A stretch of 49,806 nt of DNA from the NCBI GenBank assembly GCA_900770225.1, contig CAAGJU010000372.1, positions 1-49,806 on the forward strand, read 5' to 3'. Position 1 is the first letter of the stretch, and each line of letters begins with the position of its first letter. The notes beneath the pieces were generated by a model. It searched no databases. It was not told the origin of the DNA and saw only the letters and a program-made list of their open reading frames with translations. This DNA comes from Lachnospiraceae bacterium. Its GTDB lineage: Bacteria > Bacillota > Clostridia > Lachnospirales > Lachnospiraceae. The position numbers and the translations under genes are program-made. This document shows, in pieces, positions 8,143 to 15,701 of the stretch.

Positions 8143-9618
8143 TCAGCTGAAGTGCTCTGCTTTAGCCCAGGCATCAAGATGAATGTTGATTCCTGCAAGC
8201 ATGACGAAGAAGAAATGCTTGGATCCGTTCCTGCAGGAAAGAGAATGCAGACCGTAGTCATTGAGTATCCGATTATTGATTCGTTCAGTGGAAGTTCGGT
8301 TTTTGTAGATTTCTTTCCATTCATCAGAGCCGTACATCAAAGGACTGAAGAGTTTCAGATTTGTCTTATCAAAGACTTTCACAACTCTGCCGTAATCTGA
8401 TTTAGTACATTGTTCGGCAAACGGGCAGTGATCGATCTTTCCTTTCTTGAGAGGGCAGCGGTATTTCGTGGCCATCTTGGAATGATCGTAGCCATCACGA
8501 ACCATTTCAGTTCCATTCTGGCAGACAGGAACGCCTCGTTCATTGAGATGTTCAAATTCTGCATAAGGGTTTTTAGGGTTTGATTTTCGCTTATTCCAAT
8601 CAATGACAGGTATGGTATCTTTATGACGCAGATATTCGTAGATGTCATAAGAATCGCTTGCAGAATCGAAGCACATATATCTGGGATGGAGCTCCTGGTT
8701 AATGTCTAGAAACTGAGCGGTTGCGGAGATGGTCGTTAAAGCATCGTGCTGAGAAGCCGTACGCAGTGTGAGGAAGACTGGCAGGTCAATACCGAGCAGC
8801 GCGTTATGGTGAGAGATGTTGTACAAGGTATAGCCGAAATAGGTTACACCAAGATCGGAATCCCATCCGAAATCTGCGTCTGGCGCAGAGTAGCGATGGG
8901 TGAGATCGTTAACGTCTGCGTCTTTTACTTTATGACCGAAGGGACTTGAGTGAATATGGAGAGCAGAACCGTCACCTGACAGGATCAGGTCAGCTGAATC
9001 AATCAGGCCGATATCCGAAGAAGGGATCACGGCGAGACGATTGAAGATCAGTTCGGCAGTCAATGTAGAACGTCCGGAATCGCAGGAAGCGTCTTCCCAG
9101 TATCGATCCTTGAGATCTCGAGTCACACCCTGATCGTAATTGATCCACTTCTCATTCTTCCTGAGATTCAATTTGCGGAGCCGTTTCTTAGTTTCGGAAG
9201 AATTCTTCCCGACAGGAAAGAGCTCATCCAGATGAGGATCGACCTGCATGATGCGATTGATGAAATCGTAATGGGTAGCGACAGCAGGGATGCGCCAGGA
9301 GCCGATGATGTATTGAATGCATGGATCTGAGCGAGCTTCCCTGACCCAGTTGTCAATGGAACTGAAGCCGAGACGCTGCATAAGCAGATAGGAACGGAGC
9401 AGGACAGCGGGATCAAAGGCCTGCCTTCCTCCAATCTGAGAATAGAGAGGCAGGACGAGATCTGAGATGAGGGCAGGATCGAGCTTACGGAAACGCCATA
9501 AAGCAGAACGGAATCTTTTGTTAGAGCTGAGACGTCTGCGATCAGAGAAAGAGAGATTGTTTTTCTCATCGTGAAGGAAATCAGCGTAGTCAGACTTGGA
9601 AGAAATATGTTGGAGCAT
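8143..9618 (-). CDS. DDE-domain transposase
   Basis: A 491-residue transposase of the broad IS4/IS5/IS1182-like DDE group. The N-terminal half contains LPLYSQIGGRQAFDPAVLLR and an LLMQRLGFSSI stretch; the catalytic triad is visible as Asp in LILSGDGSAL, Asp in YMCFDSASDS and Glu in RTSTERINNR. I start it at the ATG whose first base is 9618, because GAGGAGG lies 7 bases upstream. The frame continues open upstream to 9672, but that extension contains the ribosome site and an odd Ala/Ser/Gly sequence. The ribosome site is inside a hairpin (9622-9638), a common brake on transposase translation. It appears intact. The exact family needs a database comparison. Confidence 0.88.
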   Translation of the reverse strand: MLQHISSKSDYADFLHDEKNNLSFSDRRRLSSNKRFRSALWRFRKLDPALISDLVLPLYSQIGGRQAFDPAVLLRSYLLMQRLGFSSIDNWVREARSDPCIQYIIGSWRIPAVATHYDFINRIMQVDPHLDELFPVGKNSSETKKRLRKLNLRKNEKWINYDQGVTRDLKDRYWEDASCDSGRSTLTAELIFNRLAVIPSSDIGLIDSADLILSGDGSALHIHSSPFGHKVKDADVNDLTHRYSAPDADFGWDSDLGVTYFGYTLYNISHHNALLGIDLPVFLTLRTASQHDALTTISATAQFLDINQELHPRYMCFDSASDSYDIYEYLRHKDTIPVIDWNKRKSNPKNPYAEFEHLNERGVPVCQNGTEMVRDGYDHSKMATKYRCPLKKGKIDHCPFAEQCTKSDYGRVVKVFDKTNLKLFSPLMYGSDEWKEIYKNRTSTERINNRILNDYGLHSLSCRNGSKHFFFVMLAGINIHLDAWAKAEHFS

Positions 9619-9621
9619 ACA

Positions 9622-9638
9622 GGAACCTCCTCGGTTCC
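9622..9638 (-). promoter_or_regulatory. Hairpin sequestering the transposase ribosome site
   Basis: On the minus strand GGAACC and GGTTCC pair around a GAGGA loop; the Shine-Dalgarno GAGGAGG occupies the loop and the start of the 3' arm, 7 bases before the ATG. Folding would hide it, especially in transcripts entering from outside the element. Confidence 0.6.
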
Positions 9639-9774
9639 CACAACTAGCCGAGCGGAGCGAGGCCGCGGCCAACAGTTTCTTGTCAAGAGGGAAAAGTAAA
9701 AAACCTCCTCAAAAAAAGAGGGGGCAAGGCAGAAATGCCTGAATAAATAGCGGCTTGGTTAAGCATCAGAAGCT

Positions 9775-9789
9775 TTTCCGAGACCGCTC
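9775..9789 (-). repeat. Right terminal inverted repeat of the insertion sequence
   Basis: On the minus strand it reads GAGCGGTCTCGGAAA, matching the left end at 13 of 15 positions. Confidence 0.65.
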
Positions 9790-9836
9790 ATTATATAATA
9801 TTTATCTACCATGTGTATCGGCCGGGGCCAATTCAT

Positions 9837-9856
9837 CACGGGTTTAAAAACCCGTG
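9837..9856. terminator. Symmetrical hairpin, terminator-like
   Basis: CACGGGTTT and AAACCCGTG form a perfect 9-bp stem with a 2-base AA loop, followed by TTTCCTT on the plus strand. It lies between the insertion sequence and the next gene. Confidence 0.5.
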
Positions 9857-9874
9857 TTTCCTTGTCGAGTCTAC

Positions 9875-9906
9875 AAAAAAAAGAATGGCACAGTAATGAC
9901 TGTGCC
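9875..9906 (-). terminator. Minus-strand terminator
   Basis: GGCACAGT (9887-9894) and ACTGTGCC (9899-9906) form a perfect 8-bp stem with a 4-base loop; read on the minus strand it is followed by eight Ts (complement of 9875-9882). No minus-strand gene is visible upstream of it, so its role is unclear; it overlaps the only ATG (9896) of the frame discussed for 10004. Confidence 0.55.
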
Positions 9907-10003
9907 GGCGGCTGCGGAAGCCGAGCAGATGGATGCGCTGATGGAAAAAGTCGCGTTAGCGGCGAATGATCTGCACTGCGCAAGCGAGTAGTTCGAGGCT
10001 ACA

Positions 10004-10705
10004 GTGGAATGTGCAAACACACCGGGCGTGGTCGATACGGATTTCATCGATGTCGCGTTTCTTTGGAACATGCGCGATCTCTCAAGCAAATACGGCAATA
10101 TGCTTGCATCTATCGCCGATGAATCTGAGACCTTCCAGGAAATCGACGACAAGCTGGTTGCGCTGTACAGTGATCGCTCGTTTATAGCTGGGCTGGACGC
10201 GGTTAAGGATTATATCCGCCGCGCCGACAAGCTCCTGAATGAGCTCGGCATCAGCGCCATCACCGTATCTAACGATGATGAATCCAGCGAAGAATTTACG
10301 ATGTATGTCTCCGGCGCGCCTATCTGCAGATCTATGCTTTCAAGCGTTCTCGATCTTACATACTGGATGGCGGTGCATCATAAGGACGTATGGCCGAATC
10401 TTGTCGCCTGCATTGACGGTCAGCTCGCCACGAATCTGAAAGCGGCAATGATGCGCACATATGTGCAGCTGAACCGGCTGAAGCCAAGCAATCTGGGCCT
10501 GAATGATCTGGAATACATGAAGATGCTGACGGCACTCGTTGCCGGTGCGCAGGCCGCGGAAATGATCGAGCGCAGTGCGGAATTTGCAATCATGGTCGGA
10601 AAATCGAATAAGTCCATGGAAGAGTATTGCCACAGCGAAGAGGGGGCAGAAGCACGGATCGCCATCATTAATGCGATTCGTATGTGCCCTGTTGACATCG
10701 ATTAA
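10004..10705 (+). CDS. Unknown protein, possibly the 3' part of an amber-interrupted gene
   Basis: A 233-residue protein I do not recognise; it is acidic, mostly helical in composition, with no signal peptide or membrane segment. The only start in this frame with a ribosome-like sequence is GTG 10004 (weak GAGG five bases upstream). The same frame is open upstream from 9848, including ATG 9896 and 31 plausible codons (AEQMDALMEKVALAANDLH), and is broken only by TAG at 9989-9991. Either the gene is interrupted by one nonsense mutation or translation restarts at 10004. It begins shortly after the insertion sequence, so 5' damage would not be surprising. It ends at a good terminator. Confidence 0.6.
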   Translation: MECANTPGVVDTDFIDVAFLWNMRDLSSKYGNMLASIADESETFQEIDDKLVALYSDRSFIAGLDAVKDYIRRADKLLNELGISAITVSNDDESSEEFTMYVSGAPICRSMLSSVLDLTYWMAVHHKDVWPNLVACIDGQLATNLKAAMMRTYVQLNRLKPSNLGLNDLEYMKMLTALVAGAQAAEMIERSAEFAIMVGKSNKSMEEYCHSEEGAEARIAIINAIRMCPVDID

Positions 10706-10712
10706 TACGAAA

Positions 10713-10754
10713 AAAGCGGCATGATCCTGCGCACAGCAGGCGGCCGCTTTCTTA
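10713..10754 (+). terminator. Terminator after the 10004 gene
   Basis: AAAGCGGC (10713-10720) pairs with GCCGCTTT (10743-10750); inside, CCTGC and GCAGG also pair. A short T-rich tail follows. Confidence 0.75.
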
Positions 10755-10814
10755 TATTGCAATTTAGGCTTTTCGCATTCTGCTGTGAAAAACAGTGGAA
10801 GCGCAAAGCTGACA

Positions 10815-10844
10815 TTGCAAAACATATTGCTTTGTGAGTATAAT
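10815..10844 (+). promoter_or_regulatory. Promoter driving the structured non-coding region
   Basis: TTGCAA (10815-10820), 18-base spacer and a perfect TATAAT (10839-10844). Predicted start is near 10851, about 40 bases before the left palindrome of the IS200/IS605-like element, with no reading frame behind it. Confidence 0.6.
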
Positions 10845-10890
10845 CGGAATGTAACACACATAGCGCATAGCCATCTGAGAATTCAGGTCA

Positions 10891-11285
10891 ACTACCCCGC
10901 CTAAGTGCTAACGCACTATAGACGGGGCTTGAAGGGGCTACTACAGCTCTTCAAGCCCGGTTGATTAGCCTCAGTCTGCGTAAGAGCCTTCGGACTCTGA
11001 AATTGCGGACTATGTTGCCGTGAGCTACGTACGAATGCTCCACAAGTTCGTACCGCTTGGGTGCAAATGCTAAAAATCCCCGAGGGTAAGGGACGTGCAT
11101 CTGCAGTTTTCGACCCACGAACAACATTGGCGATGTGGACCACCGTTACTGCGATCTTTGTGATCGTAAGTGCGAGATACTGCATGTCTTTACGAATGCA
11201 GAAAGCGTAAGCGCCTCTAACGGGGCAAAAGAAAGGAGAATGGCGCTTCCTCCCCGCCCAAGCTTAACAGCTATGGACGGGGTAT
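10891..11285 (+). mobile_element. Non-autonomous IS200/IS605-like element
   Basis: Two homologous imperfect palindromes bound about 400 bp. The left (10895-10927) has outer arms CCCCG/CGGGG and a GTGC-TAAC-GCAC tip; the right (11252-11282) has the same outer arms and an AGCT-TAAC-AGCT tip. Subterminal hairpins of matching design at both ends, without terminal inverted repeats, are the mark of elements moved by single-strand Y1 transposases. No transposase, TnpB or IscB frame lies between, so it would need a partner in trans. The interior is non-coding and strongly structured. Confidence 0.7.
10895..11250 (+). ncRNA. Structured RNA candidate, HEARO/omega-RNA-like
   Basis: Between the two palindromes several stems can be drawn: GGGCTTGAAG (10925-10934) with CTTCAAGCCC (10949-10958), GTACGAA with TTCGTAC (about 11028-11053), GCGATC with GATCGT (about 11150-11170) and CTGCAT with ATGCAG (about 11180-11203). 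There is also an AAAAATCCCCGAGGG stretch near 11070 that resembles, from memory, the conserved core of HEARO RNAs, the guide-carrying RNAs of IscB in ISC/IS605-type transposons. A TATAAT promoter lies upstream, so the transcript would start with flanking DNA, as IscB guides do. No IscB gene is present. The RNA class is a hypothesis. Confidence 0.42.
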
Positions 11286-11303
11286 CCGCGCCTATAACAT
11301 GAA

Positions 11304-11337
11304 CAAAAAAATAGCCTCGGTATTCCCGTACCGGGCT
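11304..11337 (-). terminator. Minus-strand terminator
   Basis: On the minus strand AGCC-CGGTA and TACCG-GGCT (one bulged base) pair around a 6-base loop, followed by a run of Ts (complement of 11305-11311). No minus-strand gene is evident. Confidence 0.5.
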
Positions 11338-11468
11338 AGATAAATCGTTCAGACGACGGCAAGTCTTCTATGAACAAGAGTATAGTATCACGGTACTATG
11401 CAAAATGCAAATATGAAGATGCACCTCCCGCGGAAAAAGTTGTCTGACGATTCCGAAGGAGGTGTTTT

Positions 11469-12854
11469 ATGTTAAAAGAACCAGGAAATAGATCGCAATA
11501 TGGGGCACCGCCGTCTCCGTCAGCACCATTCGCGACGTCGCCGTCAAACGATAAGATGAGTGCTAACACTCAGCGTCGCATGGCGCTGATCAATGAGGAT
11601 AGAAATCCGTATTTCTCTCAGCAGCATTTCGCATTTCTGAATACGTACACGTTTGGGAAGATCATTAGTTCTATGGATGAGATGGCTTACAATAAGCCGG
11701 ACTTATATGATGATGATTTTGAGTGCATGCAGGTTGGACACGCGACACTCTGGGCGGCCGCGCAGATCATGCCGGCGCTGTTCGAACTCATCCGGCGCAA
11801 CCGGTGGCAGCGCACATTTGCAACTGAGGAAATCTTTGCAGTGCGCGATGCACAGCGTAAGCGCATCACAAATCAGTTAAAGCGCCCGAAGGCGCCGTAC
11901 ATCCGGAAGAGAGATAAGCTCTGCGCTAATCCTGCACCGGCCTATTGTGACGATGATCAGGCACTGCGCTCGGCGCTGCTGACATTTGCCGAGGCGGGAT
12001 GGCTGTTATGCACGGATGATCTGAACTTTGAGATTAACTCGGAAGCTGTACTTACCAGCTATCACGAATACGTAGATCGCTATACTTCCGACGAAAGCAG
12101 ATCTCAGCGCTGGGGGCACTATGATGAATTCACCATTCAGCTCGGATTATCTCCACGCAATATTGAATTTTTAGCCTATCTTGCCCATACGTCCTATATG
12201 GATTTCTGGCGCATGATGGCTCTTATGAATATGTTCGGAAAGCTCGGCAAGGAAGCAACCGACAATGATCTTGCGGCAATCGACGATTACGGATGGCTAT
12301 TTGAACTGACCGATAAGCAGGAAAGTGCTAACAATAACCGCGGAAATTCCCGTTCTCATTCGCGGTATTGGATTGATCGGTATGTAAAGCGCGGCTGGAT
12401 CGGGCACCACGTAAAGCGCACGCCTTTGAAGGACCATCTGGGGCCTGGCGGTTTTATGCGTACTGAAGTCATCCACGATCGCCGCATCAAGGCAGATCGC
12501 TACCAAACAGATGTGACATGGGTACTTAATCCGAGCATTGCCGTATGCTTTGAACTCACGTACGAGACTTTCATGAATATAATCAAGAAACACTTCGATA
12601 ATGCCGTGGAACTGGCTTCAGAGTCGATTGATTTCCTTGGTATTTTCAGGTTGCGCCATAGAAAGCATATAAACTACTTAAAGCACTGGAAAAAGGCGTG
12701 GAATTGGGGCAAGTATCGTGGCCCTGTGTTTCAGGCAAAACGTCCGAAAGCGTACGAGCACATTAAGACCAGAATCGTCGACCTGATTGATAAGATCGGA
12801 ATGAATCTTGAAATTGCACGCTTGAACTCGAAGCTGTCGTGGTGGCTTGATTAG
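11469..12854 (+). CDS. Unknown 461-residue protein, possible replication protein
   Basis: ATG 11469 follows an excellent GAAGGAGGTG. I do not recognise the family. The first ~30 residues are Pro/Ser-rich; the rest is rich in aromatic and basic residues (repeated Trp, Tyr, Arg) with no signal peptide or clear membrane segment, so it looks cytoplasmic and possibly nucleic-acid binding. It is the largest protein of the left accessory part and sits about 290 bp before three ATAGCGCATA repeats and a nested inverted repeat. A gene upstream of such repeats is where a plasmid initiator often lies, but I see no diagnostic initiator motif; that role is only suggested by position. A small dyad CTGCAT/ATGCAG follows at 12873-12897. 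Confidence 0.75.
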   Translation: MLKEPGNRSQYGAPPSPSAPFATSPSNDKMSANTQRRMALINEDRNPYFSQQHFAFLNTYTFGKIISSMDEMAYNKPDLYDDDFECMQVGHATLWAAAQIMPALFELIRRNRWQRTFATEEIFAVRDAQRKRITNQLKRPKAPYIRKRDKLCANPAPAYCDDDQALRSALLTFAEAGWLLCTDDLNFEINSEAVLTSYHEYVDRYTSDESRSQRWGHYDEFTIQLGLSPRNIEFLAYLAHTSYMDFWRMMALMNMFGKLGKEATDNDLAAIDDYGWLFELTDKQESANNNRGNSRSHSRYWIDRYVKRGWIGHHVKRTPLKDHLGPGGFMRTEVIHDRRIKADRYQTDVTWVLNPSIAVCFELTYETFMNIIKKHFDNAVELASESIDFLGIFRLRHRKHINYLKHWKKAWNWGKYRGPVFQAKRPKAYEHIKTRIVDLIDKIGMNLEIARLNSKLSWWLD

Positions 12855-13033
12855 ATAGATAGGGAATCGTGCACTGCATAAAAACGGAATTCATGCAGAT
12901 GCGCTGCCCATATAAATCAGCAATACAAGTTTGCTTTGGCACATGTCAGGGCTTTTCGTCGTTGTACAGGGTCGAAAAACGGTCCAGAAATGGCAGTTCA
13001 GATGGTGCAAAAAGCTGGCGATAGGTAGTTTGT

Positions 13034-13057
13034 GGAGGGGTAGCTTTCCCTCTTTTT
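13034..13057 (+). terminator. Possible terminator downstream of the 461-residue gene
   Basis: GAGGG (13035-13039) and CCCTC (13048-13052) form a short stem followed by TTTTT. Confidence 0.5.
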
Positions 13058-13147
13058 CGTTTTCGGAAACGCTTTGGCGCTGATAGGGTGGCGCTGGATG
13101 CGCAAACGGGGGTTTGAAACGGACTGGGGTACTAACTTTGCTTCGCT

Positions 13148-13282
13148 ATAGCGCATATATATAGATAGCGCATAAATAAAGACACGCAGGTGCGCGGGTT
13201 TGCCATTCGGCATAGCGCATATATTAACTTCCGCGCTGGCAAACCTATCACGTAGCGCGCTTAAAAACCTAACCTGCGTGTC
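13148..13282. other. Candidate replication origin: direct repeats plus nested inverted repeat
   Basis: Three identical ATAGCGCATA words lie at 13148-13157, 13165-13174 and 13212-13221, in AT-rich sequence. Around the third is a nested dyad: outer arms GACACGCAGGT (13181-13191) and ACCTGCGTGTC (13272-13282), perfect over 11 bp, and inner arms GGTTTGCC (13197-13204) and GGCAAACC (13238-13245), perfect over 8 bp. Iteron-like repeats, an AT-rich stretch and a large dyad in a gene-free region downstream of a possible initiator fit an iteron-type origin; an oriT or a structured RNA are alternatives. Confidence 0.4.
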
Positions 13283-13332
13283 GTGCGTGATGCTGAGGTC
13301 TACGGTGCTCCGCATGCAACTTCTGCGGTTCG

Positions 13333-13829
13333 CCGGGGCTAGTGCAATATCCCTGCAACCGGTCGCTACCGCTCCCTTCTGACGCGCAATGATCGTACGC
13401 ATGCGCTTACCGTACCGAAGCCCCGGACTGCGCATAACTTGATACTCTGCGCAATGCACATTGTCCGGGGATGCGCACAAAACGTTCTCCGGGCGGGCGC
13501 AAATACATGACATGCGCAAAATACCGTATCGCCCGGAGCACGGGACACCATGCGCTATAACTTCGCTGCCGCGCTTTCAAAAACAGCAAAAATAAATAAC
13601 ACCGCACGCGTGCGGACCTTGCATTTTACCTTTCAACGCGCCGCGCTAACCCTGCACCAATGCGCATCACCGTACCATGTAACCACGTCGCACTTGCGTG
13701 CTATCGTTGTTGTCGTTGTCGCTCGCGCTGCGCGCTCGCTCAAAACCTTGGCGGCGGCGAGCTTCCCCGCAGCTGTCGCTGCTCTGCCATCCCGGATCGG
13801 CCAAACAGGCCGACCGCCTGCTCGCCGCC
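13333..13829. repeat. Series of long-range inverted repeats in gene-free DNA
   Basis: The ~1.5-kb stretch 12855-14383 has no gene I can support. Besides the origin-like block it holds perfect inverted repeats CCGGGGCT/AGCCCCGG (13333-13340, 13419-13426), CTCCGGGCG/CGCCCGGAG (13487-13495, 13530-13538) and GGCGGCGAG/CTCGCCGCC (13753-13761, 13821-13829), with a CGGCC-aaaca-GGCCG hairpin inside the last (about 13797-13813). GCGCA/TGCGC words are very dense. Purpose unknown. Confidence 0.55.
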
Positions 13830-14321
13830 GTCTCTCGAATAAAAACACGAATAACGCATCATCATCGTCAGCGCTGTCGTTGGTGTCGCTCGCGCCTCCG
13901 GCGCTCGCCTGCGCGATACGTGCTTGATGCGCTTTCGTGGCGCGCACATCAGCATCGCGCTGGTCACCATGCGCATTCCGGTACCGCGCGGCGAAACAGC
14001 ACTTGCGCATCGCGGTGATCGCGCACGGGTAGCGCAGACTCCGGAATCGCGATCCGCGTGGAGATGGGCACGTACGCATCAGGCTCATCTGCGCAATGGC
14101 GTAGTGCGCATAGGGCGATGGCGCAATCCAGATGGAAGCGAAACGGTGTACGCACGGTTCGTGAACGCGCAATCCGATACCGCGCTATGTATTCCCCGCT
14201 AGCGCATAGGCATCCGGCTCATCCGCGCCACGGACACCGCGCGGTGATGGTGACAGCGCAGACGGTGACGCGCGATGTGGGTATGCGCTAATCGGGAGGC
14301 GCTTGGTAGATGTACCGCGCG

Positions 14322-14342
14322 TCGGGACGGAATCCGACCCGG
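14322..14342. promoter_or_regulatory. Degenerate copy of the 21-bp CGGGACG dyad
   Basis: TCGGGACG-GAATC-CGACCCGG: the same 7-5-7 geometry as the copies at 16050, 19510, 21555 and 32862, with an arm mismatch. It lies about 40 bp before the gene at 14384. Confidence 0.4.
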
Positions 14343-14383
14343 ATGGCGCAACCGTATACTCCATGTGTGGATTGGAGGCGCAG

Positions 14384-14644
14384 ATGGAGAACAGCGCAGT
14401 AAACGATATCGCGATCTGGCAGCGCCCGCACGGGTGGGTGGTGTACTGCCCCGATGGGCGCATCGTGATCGCGCCGTACCGCGGTGGATTGTATGCGGAA
14501 GTGCCGTATGAGGCGCGTGACCAGTACGGAAGGCGCGTAACGCTGTACCGCTTCCAGACGGTGTTTGCGCCAGAGGAGTTCAGCGCAGCGAATACCGTGC
14601 CGCTGGTGCGCGCGCAGATACGCGCAATCTTCAATATCAAGTAG
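14384..14644 (+). CDS. Small protein of unknown function
   Basis: An 86-residue protein beginning MENSAVNDIAIWQRPHGW; it looks globular and beta-rich (WVVYCPDGRIVIAPYRGGLYAEV), with no signal or membrane segment. ATG 14384 has GGAGG five bases upstream; the frame is open for about 80 bases before that, with an ATG at 14363 as an alternative. It precedes the zinc-finger gene by 10 bp in the same direction, so the two are probably co-transcribed. I do not recognise a family. Confidence 0.62.
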   Translation: MENSAVNDIAIWQRPHGWVVYCPDGRIVIAPYRGGLYAEVPYEARDQYGRRVTLYRFQTVFAPEEFSAANTVPLVRAQIRAIFNIK

Positions 14645-14654
14645 GAGGGGCAAT

Positions 14655-15350
14655 ATGTTAGTTAGCGATGAGCAGATGCAGACAGCAGTTGGAATTTTGA
14701 GCAAATTGATTGACGGGAATACGCTCGGAAATATAGAGATTAATCACTACGATAATGAGACTGAAAAACACATTTTCATTGATCGCACTGAATATGAGCT
14801 GGTACTTCTCCCGTTTGTCACCAAGACGACAAAAGACGATATTTACACAGTCCTTATTCCCGATGAGCTTATAGCGCGCGCAGAAGAAATATATCTTTCG
14901 AACGAGACTATTTTTATCCCTCTCGATCAAAACGGAACTCCGGTATGCATTATTCCTTTCAGCAGAGAATTCATCTCGGAATATTACAATTTTGGTTACG
15001 CGATCAGGTCTGCGTCAGGCTTCAAAAAGGAAGGGAAGAAGGTAAGAATGAAGTGTGTCTTTGTGCCGCTAATGGGCAAAGAAGTCAGGCGCGTCAATGA
15101 GCTTGTAAAAATGACCATGGACAATGTGCGCTGCCCGGAATGCGGAGGACATATGGTTGTGCGCACGGCGAAGAAGGGATATGCAAAAGGCAATCAGTTC
15201 TGGGGATGCGACAACTTTCCGAACTGCCGGCACACGGAGCATATGCGTCTGCCGGATCTGACCGAACAAACGGGTATTTCCGTCTCAAATGTGCAGGACG
15301 TAAGTGCCGACGAGCAGGATGAGACATCATCTGACGGAATGCTGTTGTGA
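14655..15350 (+). CDS. Unknown protein with C-terminal topoisomerase-type zinc finger
   Basis: A 231-residue protein with a strong AGGAGGGG 4 to 5 bases before ATG 14655. The first ~150 residues are unfamiliar. Near residues 155-195 is a CPECGGHMVVRTAKKG...FWGCDNFPNC motif, the four-cysteine zinc finger found at the C-termini of type IA topoisomerases and in some mobile-element and nuclease proteins, which binds single-stranded DNA. The C-terminal tail is acidic. It may help DNA processing of the element alongside the topoisomerase at 20297. The stop codon sits in the first arm of the dyad at 15348-15397. Confidence 0.7.
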   Translation: MLVSDEQMQTAVGILSKLIDGNTLGNIEINHYDNETEKHIFIDRTEYELVLLPFVTKTTKDDIYTVLIPDELIARAEEIYLSNETIFIPLDQNGTPVCIIPFSREFISEYYNFGYAIRSASGFKKEGKKVRMKCVFVPLMGKEVRRVNELVKMTMDNVRCPECGGHMVVRTAKKGYAKGNQFWGCDNFPNCRHTEHMRLPDLTEQTGISVSNVQDVSADEQDETSSDGMLL

Positions 15351-15397
15351 CACAAATATCGGCAGAAGTGGCAACTTCGGTAAGCACGCTTGTGTCA
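15348..15397. repeat. Nested dyad after the zinc-finger gene
   Basis: TGACACAA (15348-15355) and TTGTGTCA (15390-15397) are perfect 8-bp arms; inside, GAAGT and ACTTC pair around GGCA (15365-15378). No T run follows. Confidence 0.5.
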
Positions 15398-15476
15398 AAA
15401 TGGCGGTTGTCGATAGTTAGCAAGCCATATTAGTCGATTTCATTGCTTCAGCACAACAATTCGCTATTTCTTCACA

Positions 15477-15530
15477 AAATGTCATTCGGTAGAAGCCACG
15501 CCCCTTTACGGGGCGGGGTAATTGACATTT
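15477..15530. repeat. Solitary palindrome, IS605-end-like
   Basis: Outer arms AAATGTCA (15477-15484) and TGACATTT (15523-15530) enclose CGCCCC-TTTAC-GGGGCG (15499-15515). The CCCCGCC-rich core next to TTGAC/TCAATTAC resembles subterminal hairpins of IS200/IS605 elements, but no partner end or gene is seen nearby. It could be a lone mobile palindrome. The rest of 15351-16050 holds no gene I can support. Confidence 0.45.
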
Positions 15531-15666
15531 CTGGTAGCAAATCTTCAAATATCGGGAATATTCTTGTTCATGTAAGCAGCGCGGAGAACTAGCGTATAGG
15601 CCACGACCGCTAGCAGCGTATCGCTTGCTTGCAAACCAAAACAGTTTCCTTCCCCCTCCCCTTATT

Positions 15667-15701
15667 GGCATCGGCGTAAAGACACGCATGATGCCTTTTT
15701 T
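15667..15701 (+). terminator. Terminator-like hairpin in gene-free DNA
   Basis: GGCATC (15667-15672) pairs with GATGCC (15690-15695), with an inner GCGT/ACGC pairing, followed by TTTTTT. No obvious gene ends here. Confidence 0.6.

Larger units (their letters stand above)
8000..9789. mobile_element. DDE-transposase insertion sequence, about 1.8 kb
   Basis: The transposase gene on the minus strand is bounded by imperfect 15-bp inverted repeats: GAGTAGTCTCGGAAA at 8000-8014 and the complement of GAGCGGTCTCGGAAA at 9775-9789 (two mismatches). I do not see a convincing target duplication in the flanks, so exact ends may differ by a few bases. The element inserted 12 bp after the T-box terminator and separates that leader from whatever it once controlled. 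Confidence 0.72.

Noticed and set aside
9619..9672. Upstream extension of the transposase frame
   Set aside because: It would run through the GAGGAGG ribosome site and its hairpin; the ATG at 9618 is well placed behind that site.
11140..11215. Remnant TnpB zinc finger in the IS605-like element
   Set aside because: One frame shows YCDLCDRKC, but the flanking residues do not match TnpB, and stops break the other frames; the DNA is better explained by RNA stems.
13550..14291. Several overlapping open frames on both strands (for example 13924-14202 plus, 13633-14172 minus)
   Set aside because: They lie in GC-rich DNA with few stops, overlap each other, are Arg/Ala/His-rich and lack ribosome sites.
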